A DNA stretch of 26,817 nt from Bacteroidales bacterium (GTDB lineage: Bacteria > Bacteroidota > Bacteroidia > Bacteroidales > VadinHA17). The stretch is taken from assembly GCA_031285575.1 (NCBI GenBank), contig JAITVX010000221.1, positions 1 through 26,817 on the forward strand, given 5' to 3'. The notes below the pieces were generated by a model. The model ran no database searches. It was not told where the DNA came from and saw nothing but the letters and a program-made list of their open reading frames with translations. The position numbers and the translations under genes were made by a program. Every line of letters begins with the position of its first letter. Within the stretch, counting starts at the first letter, position 1. Of the stretch, positions 1 through 6,103 are shown in pieces.

Positions 1-1
1 G

Positions 2-1432
2 TCTGTTATTGCCGGCTACTGCTTTGCTTACCGTAAAAAGACGCTTCGCAGTTTATACCTGCTTGCCGTCAGCCTTTTTTTCTATTACAAATCGGGCGGG
101 CTGTTCTTTCTGCTGCTTGTTTTTATAACACTTATCGATTATGTATGCGGACTGCTTATACACAGGTCGCATGTAAGAGTAGCGCGGCGGCTGTTCCTGG
201 TTCTGAGCGTCGTATCGAACCTGGGGATACTGGCATGGTTCAAGTATGCCGGCTTTGTAACCGAAACGGTAAATAATATCTTAGGAACCGGTTTCCATAC
301 GTTCGATTACCTTGCTGCCATGTCGAATACACTGCTCGGTACAAAATTCGACATCGACAGCATTATTCTTCCTGTCGGAATATCGTTTTTCACCTTCCAG
401 TCGCTCAGCTACACAATAGACGTATATCGCAACAGGATTGAGCCGGTGCGTAACATCATCGACTTCGGCTTTTTCGTATCGTTTTTTCCACAGCTTGTAG
501 CCGGGCCCATTGTAAGAGCATCGGAATTTATCCCGCAGCTGCATGCCGGTTTCCACCTCAGCCGGCGCGAATACGGCCATGCCCTTTTCCTCATCTGCAA
601 GGGGCTTGTAAAGAAAATTATCATTTCCGACTTTATAGCCGTAAACTTTATCGACAGGGTGTTCGACGCCCCGTTGCTTTATTCCGGGTTTGAAAACCTG
701 ATGGCTGTTTATGGTTACGGCCTGCAGATTTACTGCGACTTTTCGGGCTATACCGATATTGCCATCGGCCTCGGTCTTGTTTTCGGATTCCGCTTCCCGG
801 TCAACTTCAACTCGCCCTATAAAGCGCACGGCATTGCCGATTTTTGGAAACGCTGGCACATATCGCTGTCGCGGTGGCTTAAAGACTATCTCTACATACC
901 GCTCGGCGGCAACCGCAAAGGCCTGCTGCGAACCTGCATCAACCTGCTTGTAACAATGCTGCTCGGCGGCCTGTGGCACGGAGCCTCCATCATGTTTGTA
1001 ATATGGGGGGGGCTTCACGGCCTGGCGCTTGTTGCAACCAGGCTGTGGAAACAATTTGCCGGAAACATGTTTTCACGCAGCGTATTTGGTAAATACGCCG
1101 GCATAATAATAACCTTTAACTTTGTAAACTTCTGCTGGCTGTTTTTTCGCAGCCACGACACAGCAAGTGTTTCCATCATGCTTGGCCAGATATTTTCCGA
1201 CTTTTCCCCCGGTTCGGTGATACCCGTAATTAAAGCATACAGCCCCGTATTTATATTAATTACAGCCGGCTACATACTCCATTTCCTGCCCGAAAAGCTG
1301 AAAGAAACATACCGCGGCGCCTTTATCAATACTCCCCTGGTGCTGCAATTCACAGCAGTATTAATAATTGCATCGTTCCTTTACCAGATGCGAGCCGCCG
1401 ACATTATGCCGTTTATATATTTCAGGTTTTAA
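2..1432 (+). CDS. MBOAT-family O-acyltransferase (AlgI/DltB-like), 5' partial
   Basis: Integral inner-membrane O-acyltransferase of the MBOAT superfamily, which moves acyl groups (usually acetyl) onto exported polysaccharides or other cell-surface acceptors. The frame is open from base 2, so the start lies outside the window and about 476 residues are visible, close to full length for AlgI-like proteins (about 470-500). Seen: many hydrophobic segments, the DFWKRWHISLSRWL block near 840-880, and the GGLWHGAS block near 965-985, which carries the invariant MBOAT histidine. FYYKSGG near the left edge is typical of the N-terminal region. No SGNH/AlgJ partner is visible downstream; it may lie upstream, off the window. 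The acceptor cannot be deduced. Family call is firm; an AlgI-versus-DltB role is not resolved. Confidence 0.93.
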   Translation, partial: SVIAGYCFAYRKKTLRSLYLLAVSLFFYYKSGGLFFLLLVFITLIDYVCGLLIHRSHVRVARRLFLVLSVVSNLGILAWFKYAGFVTETVNNILGTGFHTFDYLAAMSNTLLGTKFDIDSIILPVGISFFTFQSLSYTIDVYRNRIEPVRNIIDFGFFVSFFPQLVAGPIVRASEFIPQLHAGFHLSRREYGHALFLICKGLVKKIIISDFIAVNFIDRVFDAPLLYSGFENLMAVYGYGLQIYCDFSGYTDIAIGLGLVFGFRFPVNFNSPYKAHGIADFWKRWHISLSRWLKDYLYIPLGGNRKGLLRTCINLLVTMLLGGLWHGASIMFVIWGGLHGLALVATRLWKQFAGNMFSRSVFGKYAGIIITFNFVNFCWLFFRSHDTASVSIMLGQIFSDFSPGSVIPVIKAYSPVFILITAGYILHFLPEKLKETYRGAFINTPLVLQFTAVLIIASFLYQMRAADIMPFIYFRF

Positions 1433-1510
1433 ACCTCAGTCTTATTACTCTTCTGAAGGCCAATGCAGGTGCGGGCCTATTCCCTGAGCTGGCGCCGCGT
1501 TTCGCAGTAA

Positions 1511-1576
1511 CCTTACGGCGTAAGGCTAAAGCGCCTTTAGTCCTCCGTCTAAAGATACTTTAGTCGGAGGGCTAAA
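1511..1576. repeat. Cluster of three adjacent hairpins after the MBOAT gene
   Basis: Three perfect or near-perfect inverted repeats follow one another. CCTTAC-GGC-GTAAGG spans 1511-1525. CTAAAG-CGC-CTTTAG follows at about 1526-1540. A long hairpin with 19-nt arms lies at 1536-1576 (arms 1536-1554 and 1558-1576, loop ATA) with one arm mismatch; it shares bases with the second hairpin, so the two are mutually exclusive folds. None is followed by a clear T-tract. They may act as a transcript 3' end or be an intergenic repeat element. Confidence 0.6.
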
Positions 1577-1638
1577 ACAAACCGGCCAATCTTTTGGTAG
1601 TTGTTGTTTACAGTGTATGCCAGCGAAAGATGTTTTAA

Positions 1639-1893
1639 AATAGACTTCTTCGGAAAATAGAACTTCAACACCCTGTTCGTCATTGCGAACGCAGTGAAGC
1701 AATCCAGAGGTACGCAACATGGATTGCTTCGTCGTTCCTCCTCGCAAAGACGAACTCTCTTTTCCGTCATTGCGAACGCAGTGAAGCAATCCATGTGTCG
1801 TGTACTCGGTTGCTTCAGGCTTTGCCTTCGCAATGACGATGCTGAATACTGCGTTTGAAATAACATACTGCATATTTTCCGAAAAGTTCTATT
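1639..1893. repeat. MITE-like repeat, copy 1
   Basis: About 255 bases bounded by imperfect inverted termini. The left end begins AATAGACTTCTTCGGAAAAT; the reverse complement of the right end begins AATAGAACTTTTCGGAAAAT (18 of 21 positions match over the full arm). The core holds internal inverted copies of a sequence around GAAGCAATCC / GGATTGCTTC and TCGTCATTGCGAACG / CGCAATGACGA. Both flanks recur at 13329-13528, which defines this as a dispersed element. Minus-strand ORFs through it are repeat-derived and not treated as genes. No transposase is present, so any mobility would depend on an enzyme elsewhere. Confidence 0.7.
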
Positions 1894-1936
1894 AACAGTT
1901 ATGAGAGGCCGCCGTCTCTGCGTTTTTAATTAAAAT

Positions 1937-1966
1937 TGTATATTTACCGGAGTAATTATATATTTG
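1937..1966 (+). promoter_or_regulatory. Bacteroidetes-type promoter for the DUF2442/HsdR-N/Nudix cassette
   Basis: TTG at 1937-1939, a 19-base spacer, then TATATTTG at 1959-1966. This matches the Bacteroidetes primary sigma factor pattern (-33 TTG/TTTG, -7 TAnnTTTG). Transcription would begin near 1973, about 17 bases before the small ORF at 1990 and about 90 before the DUF2442 gene. Confidence 0.65.
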
Positions 1967-1989
1967 CATGTCGAACCAATCAAGTGAAA

Positions 1990-2058
1990 ATGATGCCAAC
2001 CATCCGGGAACTTTGCCGCAATGATGAACATCCGTATCCGATAGACCCGTTAAAATAG
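1990..2058 (+). CDS. 22-residue small ORF, possible DUF4160 relic
   Basis: ATG at 1990, TAG at 2056-2058, five bases before the DUF2442 start. The peptide starts MMPTI and ends in a segment reading NDEHPYPIDPLK. MPTI- is a common beginning of DUF4160 proteins, and DUF4160 genes are very often placed directly before DUF2442 genes; the tail also resembles how those proteins end. Inference: this could be a DUF4160 gene reduced by internal deletion, still the first ORF of the transcript. It could equally be an untranslated or leader ORF. No function is claimed. Confidence 0.35.
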   Translation: MMPTIRELCRNDEHPYPIDPLK

Positions 2059-2063
2059 CAGCC

Positions 2064-2294
2064 ATGTATATAGGAATAACAGCCGTAGCGCCTGAAGATG
2101 ATTACATCCTGCACCTGACCTTTGAAAACGGCGAGCAGAAACGCTTAGACATGAAACCATACCTGCACAGGGGCGTGTTCAGGGAACTTGCAGACAGAGA
2201 CATGTTCAACACCGCACACGTGTCGTTCGATACCGTTGCGTGGAACAACCACGTTGACCTTGCGCCTGAAATACTGTATGAAAAAAGTATTTAA
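2064..2294 (+). CDS. DUF2442 domain-containing protein
   Basis: A 76-residue protein covering essentially a whole DUF2442 domain. Seen: an N-terminal beta-rich stretch (YILHLTFENGEQKRLDMKPY), then RGVFRELADRDMFNTAHV and the terminal segment DTVAWNNHVDLAPEILYE, the order typical of the family. Known: DUF2442 proteins are small, soluble, usually paired with DUF4160, and often regarded as toxin-antitoxin-like, but no biochemical role is settled. The gene lies 5 bases after the small ORF at 1990-2058 and 26 bases before the HsdR-N protein, so co-transcription from the promoter at 1937 is likely. Confidence 0.85.
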   Translation: MYIGITAVAPEDDYILHLTFENGEQKRLDMKPYLHRGVFRELADRDMFNTAHVSFDTVAWNNHVDLAPEILYEKSI

Positions 2295-2320
2295 CTTGGC
2301 TTCAAAAACAACAGAACCGG

Positions 2321-2788
2321 GTGAGAGAACTGAACCTGCCGCAATATCCGTTTAAAATTACCGGAAAAGAGGGCGGCGAAATGATATTCGACGAAATACG
2401 CCGCAAATACGTAAGGCTTACGCCCGAGGAATGGGTGAGGCAGAATTTTGTGCGCTATCTTGTTGTAGAAGGCAGGTATCCGCCGGGGCTGATGGCAATA
2501 GAAGCATCGGTGCGGCTTAATACCATGAAGCGCCGGGTTGACGTGCTGGTGCACAGCCGACGCGGCACGCCGCTGATGGTTATCGAATGCAAGGAACCGG
2601 CTGTGAAGATTGACGACAGCGTGTTCGACCAGGCGGTTGCCTACAACATGGCGCTGAAAACGCCATACATTGTGGTTACAAACGGAATAGACCACTATGC
2701 CTGCCGTGTTGACGTTGAAAACAGAAAATATGAATTTCTGCACGAAATACCCCTTTACGACGACCTTGAAACCTGCGAAACGCCATGA
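2321..2788 (+). CDS. HsdR N-terminal domain protein (PD-(D/E)XK nuclease fold)
   Basis: A 155-residue stand-alone protein with the domain found at the N-terminus of type I restriction HsdR subunits (HSDR_N_2). Seen: the family signature RKYVRLTPEEWVRQNFVRYL (residues 29-46), E61, then a PD-(D/E)XK arrangement with D74 in RRVDVLVH and E89-x-K91 in VIECKEP, followed by QAVAYNMAL and YIVVTNG. The catalytic residues look intact. Start is GTG at 2321; homologues begin with the same ELNLP-like sequence and no better upstream start exists. No helicase, HsdM or HsdS gene is near, so this is not a type I restriction system. Its stop overlaps the next start (ATGA). Function in Bacteroidetes is not established; DNA maintenance or nucleic acid processing is possible. 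Confidence 0.88.
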   Translation: MRELNLPQYPFKITGKEGGEMIFDEIRRKYVRLTPEEWVRQNFVRYLVVEGRYPPGLMAIEASVRLNTMKRRVDVLVHSRRGTPLMVIECKEPAVKIDDSVFDQAVAYNMALKTPYIVVTNGIDHYACRVDVENRKYEFLHEIPLYDDLETCETP

Positions 2789-3765
2789 CACCTGCAATTG
2801 ACGTAACATGCGCCGTTATACGCAACAACGACGGCAAAATACTTGTTGTTCAGAAAGGTGCCGACACCGACCATCCGCTGAAATGGGAATTTCCCGGAGG
2901 AAAAACCGAACAGGGCGAAACGCACGAAGAGTGCATACTGCGCGAAATACGCGAAGAGCTGGCTATGGACATGGTTATCTGCGGAAGGCTGCCCGTAGCG
3001 CTGCACAGCTATCCGTCGAAAAACATACGCCTCATACCGTTTATATGCGACACGCTCGACCGGCTGCCATCGCTTACCGAACACACAGCCTTTAAATGGA
3101 TTGATGCCGGCCGGCTGATGACTGTCGATTTTGCCGAAGCCGACATTGCCGTAGCCCGAAGCTACCTCTGCACGGTTAAACACAAGCCGGTGCGCAATCG
3201 TCAGGATACCGCAGACAGCCAACCCGCCAGCCATACCGACCCCATGCCCGGCGGCATGAACGCAACCCTCGCAGCACAGTGGGCAGTTTCGCAGGCCGAA
3301 GGCAATCCACAAATAATCGACAGCCTCATAGAAGCCTCGCTGTCGGCCGACCGCAAGCAGGCCTTCCGCTCGTCGTGGGCGCTGCTGAAAACAAGCGAAC
3401 GGTTTCCCGAAGCAATATATCCGCACCTCAACCGGCTTGCGCAGCTGCTGCCGTCGGTAGCCTGCGAAAGCGCACAGCGGGCGTTTCTGCGCATCATATC
3501 GCTTTCGGGCCTGCACCGCACAGGCGCAGAACACCACGGCGCCATTACCGACTTCTGCTTCAGCGCCATTAAGCTGCAGTCGTCGGCCATAGCCGTAAAA
3601 GCCTATTCGCTCGACATACTGTCGGCGCTGTTGGCCATATACCCCGAACTCGAAAACGAACTGCTTGCAACCATCGGCCTTATGCAGGGCAGCAATTCTG
3701 CCGCCATCAGAGCCAAAATAAGGCAGATAACCGGCGCCGGAGGCATATCAAAACAAACATCATAG
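2785..3765 (+). CDS. Nudix hydrolase (MutT-like) fused to a HEAT-like domain
   Basis: A 326-residue two-domain protein. Residues 1 to about 130 form a MutT/NUDT1-like Nudix domain: WEFPGGK at 34-40 and a Nudix box with G39, E45, R53-E54 and E57-E58; the usual Gly near its end is Ala60. Such enzymes hydrolyse (deoxy)nucleoside triphosphates to monophosphate and pyrophosphate, often damaged ones. A polar linker (about 131-155) leads to an all-helical region (about 156-320) with NPQIIDSLIEA, QAFRSSWALLKTSERFPE and AVKAYSLDILSALLAIYPE, which resembles a small stand-alone HEAT-like protein family of Bacteroidetes. This part begins at an internal Met, as if two genes were joined. The start overlaps the HsdR-N stop by four bases, implying coupled translation. 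Substrate is unknown. Nudix call firm; HEAT call moderate. Confidence 0.88.
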   Translation: MTPAIDVTCAVIRNNDGKILVVQKGADTDHPLKWEFPGGKTEQGETHEECILREIREELAMDMVICGRLPVALHSYPSKNIRLIPFICDTLDRLPSLTEHTAFKWIDAGRLMTVDFAEADIAVARSYLCTVKHKPVRNRQDTADSQPASHTDPMPGGMNATLAAQWAVSQAEGNPQIIDSLIEASLSADRKQAFRSSWALLKTSERFPEAIYPHLNRLAQLLPSVACESAQRAFLRIISLSGLHRTGAEHHGAITDFCFSAIKLQSSAIAVKAYSLDILSALLAIYPELENELLATIGLMQGSNSAAIRAKIRQITGAGGISKQTS

Positions 3766-3771
3766 ATATTA

Positions 3772-3788
3772 TCTTCGGGAAATATGTA
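3772..3788. repeat. Solo terminus of the MITE-like repeat
   Basis: TCTTCGGGAAATATGTA is an exact 17-base match to the reverse complement of the right end of repeat copy 2 (13504-13520). It starts seven bases after the Nudix-HEAT stop codon. No partner end is seen nearby, so it is a fragment or a solo end. Confidence 0.5.
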
Positions 3789-3813
3789 CAGTAACCGGTC
3801 TTCTGCATTTTAT

Positions 3814-5067
3814 TTATCGGCAAGAGAAAACGGTAGTCTTTTCTTCGGTTCCGTCGCATGAAGGTGCCGGTGGCTCCGTGTTTTCAGCTGCATCAGCAGG
3901 CTTTTTCCTGACGGGAATAATGTTGCCGGTCATCATTACAAAAATAGACATCAGAATGACAAGCGTAACCACCTCTTCATTAATAACGTCTATCCTGAAC
4001 ATGTCGGGCAGGCTCATGAAAAGCAGAATTGTTATCAGTCCGCGAGGGGCAAACCACACAAGCTTGCCCGAGCCCCTGATAAAAAAGAGGAAAAACACCC
4101 ATCGCAGCAGAAACAGGAAGGCGGTTATGGCAGCCGCTACCGTAATGCTGTGCACATTTACAAGCCCCGACAGATTAACATAGAAACCGAACATTATAAA
4201 AAAGAAAGACCGTACGATAAACGTAAGTTCGGCAAGTATTTTTTTGAACGAATCTATATCGTTCCTGAACTTGTTGAAATCAACAAGCCTGTTTATAAAA
4301 GTATCCTGCGCGAAACGGTTGTTTGCAAGCACAAGCCCGAACACAACAACAAGGAAAAGCCCTGGCAGATGGAGCAGTTCTGCAATGGCGTAGGCCATAA
4401 CCACGGCCGTAAGTATTGCTATATGGTTTACATGGTAGTGCATTTTGTACAGCAGCCAGGCAATCGCAACGGCCATAATAATGGCTACAGGAATAATGAT
4501 GAGTGTTTTTGATGCGAAGTCGATAATACCTGCCGAGAGCGACTGGTGGTGATAAATTATGAAATCGAACAGCAGGATTCCGAAGATGTCGGAAGCCGAA
4601 CTTTCAAACGTAATAAACTCACGCTGGTCGCGGCTCAGCAGCCCCGACGACGAAATGGCAACGGCGCTGCTTATAATCCCCAGCGGAATAACATTGAGCA
4701 GCGTAGCCGCCAGAGGCAGATGCCATATCCGCATAACCGCAAATGTAAGTATCGACACAAACAGTACCATCAGCACCACCGAGGCCCCTACCCCCTGCAT
4801 CAATCTCCGTGTTTTGTTTTTTTCGAACCGTATTTCGAGGCCTGCCTCCATCACTATAAACACAAGCCCCAGCGTGCCCAGCACGGGAAGCACGGGGCGC
4901 ATGTTCGGAATCTCTATTCCGGTGTGGTTTACAATAACCTGCAGAACTATGCCGAGGGCAATAAGGAAAACAACCCCCGGTATTTTGGAGTATTTAAACG
5001 TTATGTCGAAAAGATACGACAGCAATACAACTACACAAAGGCCAAGAATAACATAATCTGTCAGCAT
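3814..5067 (-). CDS. Cation:proton antiporter (CPA family, NhaP/Kef-like)
   Basis: A 417-residue polytopic inner-membrane protein, about 12 hydrophobic segments, that most likely exchanges Na+ or K+ for protons in pH and ion homeostasis. Seen: N-terminal FDITFKYSKIPGVVFLIALG, typical of the first helices of the CPA fold; VMEAGLEIRF; IPLGIISSAVAISSSGLL; and ESSASDIFGILLFDF, whose acidic residue sits where the ion-binding Asp of these antiporters lies. APRGLITILLF near residue 340 is another conserved CPA1 block. The C-terminal tail is short, polar and cytosolic; no TrkA/RCK domain is attached. It is convergent with the Nudix-HEAT gene and stands alone. Ion specificity cannot be read. Confidence 0.9.
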   Translation of the reverse strand: MLTDYVILGLCVVVLLSYLFDITFKYSKIPGVVFLIALGIVLQVIVNHTGIEIPNMRPVLPVLGTLGLVFIVMEAGLEIRFEKNKTRRLMQGVGASVVLMVLFVSILTFAVMRIWHLPLAATLLNVIPLGIISSAVAISSSGLLSRDQREFITFESSASDIFGILLFDFIIYHHQSLSAGIIDFASKTLIIIPVAIIMAVAIAWLLYKMHYHVNHIAILTAVVMAYAIAELLHLPGLFLVVVFGLVLANNRFAQDTFINRLVDFNKFRNDIDSFKKILAELTFIVRSFFFIMFGFYVNLSGLVNVHSITVAAAITAFLFLLRWVFFLFFIRGSGKLVWFAPRGLITILLFMSLPDMFRIDVINEEVVTLVILMSIFVMMTGNIIPVRKKPADAAENTEPPAPSCDGTEEKTTVFSCR

Positions 5068-5384
5068 TTTTATCAGAATTATCCGTTAAAAATATGAAAT
5101 TATCAATAACAAAGCCTGTTTTATATAAAAAAACACACGGTAAACACGCAAAGTCATAAGTATTGCATATTAGGAGATAACCGTTTTTCTATGTTTTATA
5201 TCTGTTTGTACTGCATAAAAAGAGGCTGTTCAAAAAGTTTTGAATTGTTCTATTTATTTTTTTGTTACTTTTGCATACTTGCTATTCATCATTTAAGCAC
5301 TTGTTTGGTAAACACTTAAATGTAACGTTTTTATTTATGAATAACAGGGCTTTTATTTTCGCTCTGTAAGTTTAAATCAGTTAA
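5068..5384. other. AT-rich intergenic stretch between divergent genes
   Basis: A 317-base gap upstream of both the minus-strand antiporter and the plus-strand gene at 5385. It is much richer in A/T than the coding sequence around it. It holds a palindrome TTCAAAA-AG-TTTTGAA near 5229-5244 preceded by AAAAAGAGGCTG, and a promoter-like pair at 5245-5273. No coding potential was seen. Confidence 0.5.
5245..5273 (+). promoter_or_regulatory. Putative Bacteroidetes-type promoter for the gene at 5385
   Basis: TTG at 5245-5247, an 18-base spacer, TACTTTTG at 5266-5273. This fits TTG-N18-21-TAnnTTTG. The leader would be about 105 bases long. Confidence 0.5.
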
Positions 5385-5996
5385 ATGAATTATCGACACA
5401 AAAATAGATCAGAAATTATATTTGACATTTTAGCAATAACATCAATGACAGGTATTGTATCGTGGATTATTACTGATTTTTATGGCGGAATGTTCATTTA
5501 TTTATTGTCTTATAAATTAATAATATTGCCGGTTATTTTAATCTATATTTTTTCTTTAACACAAACTGTTATTTCTATGTGTAAAACTGGTTTTAAATAC
5601 AATAAAATTAAAATTGTTTCACACAGTACTGTTATTTTGGCTGTTATTTCATTGAATTTATTTCATTCAGAAATTTTTAAATCAAAAAAAATACTGAAAG
5701 CATCGCTGATTGATGACTTGTTTATTTATACATTGATTTTTAGAAAAAATGGTTCTGTGGAAAATCAAATAGAAGGTGCATTTGGATATTCTGAAGAGAT
5801 TAAAGGAAAATACTTGATTAAGAACGATACGATTATTTTCACAAAAAAACCTTATGATAATGACTGGCTACCCGATACCTTACTTTTAGATAAAAATGTC
5901 AATGCAATTTTTTTGCACAGAGATAAAAGTACTGGACAATTTATTACTGAAAAAAGATGGTTAAATTATTTTGAAATAAAAGATGACGCAAAATAG
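5385..5996 (+). CDS. Hypothetical membrane protein, AT-rich
   Basis: I do not recognise a family. The 203-residue protein begins with three predicted membrane segments (roughly residues 14-32, 36-60 and 77-93), followed by a soluble C-terminal half of about 100 residues that looks beta-rich (GSVENQIEGAFGYSEEIKG, then KYLIKNDTIIFTKKPYD). The pattern of membrane anchor plus small extracytoplasmic beta domain is common in uncharacterised Bacteroidetes proteins. Codon use is strongly A/T-ending (many aaa, att, tta), unlike the G/C-richer genes on both sides, which suggests recent acquisition. It has its own putative promoter and stands alone. Confidence 0.75.
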   Translation: MNYRHKNRSEIIFDILAITSMTGIVSWIITDFYGGMFIYLLSYKLIILPVILIYIFSLTQTVISMCKTGFKYNKIKIVSHSTVILAVISLNLFHSEIFKSKKILKASLIDDLFIYTLIFRKNGSVENQIEGAFGYSEEIKGKYLIKNDTIIFTKKPYDNDWLPDTLLLDKNVNAIFLHRDKSTGQFITEKRWLNYFEIKDDAK

Positions 5997-6103
5997 TATC
6001 CTCATACACTCCAACCTGCAAGGATGGAACCGTATTTCATTCAACGGTTTCAAAAGTAAAGTTGCCTGTCATTAATTAAAAACTGCAAATAAAAAAATAT
6101 ATT

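Noticed and set aside
215..235. TCGAACCTGGGGA resembling a tRNA T-arm
   Set aside because: It lies inside the MBOAT coding frame and no acceptor or anticodon stem can be drawn around it.
281..1054. Minus-strand ORF of 257 codons
   Set aside because: Antisense to the MBOAT gene; no recognisable protein.
1526..1873. Two overlapping minus-strand ORFs of 105-115 codons
   Set aside because: They read through the MITE-like repeat (phrases such as LLHCVRNDG recur because the DNA repeats), overlap each other in different frames and match no family.
1639..1893. CRISPR array from repeated GCAATCC units
   Set aside because: The units are inverted, few and unevenly spaced, with no unique spacers of constant length and no cas genes.
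2321..2788. Type I restriction-modification system
   Set aside because: Only the HsdR N-terminal domain is present; no helicase motor, methyltransferase or specificity gene lies in the window.
2755..3537. Long minus-strand ORF of 260 codons
   Set aside because: Antisense to the Nudix-HEAT gene, whose motifs are clear on the plus strand.
4546..5097. Plus-strand ORFs of 165-183 codons
   Set aside because: Antisense shadows of the antiporter, which has conserved membrane motifs; the shadows are highly charged and low in hydrophobic residues.
5218..5247. Terminator similar to the one at 20690-20726
   Set aside because: The GAGGCTG arm has no CAGCCTC partner here, and no gene transcribes into it from the matching direction.
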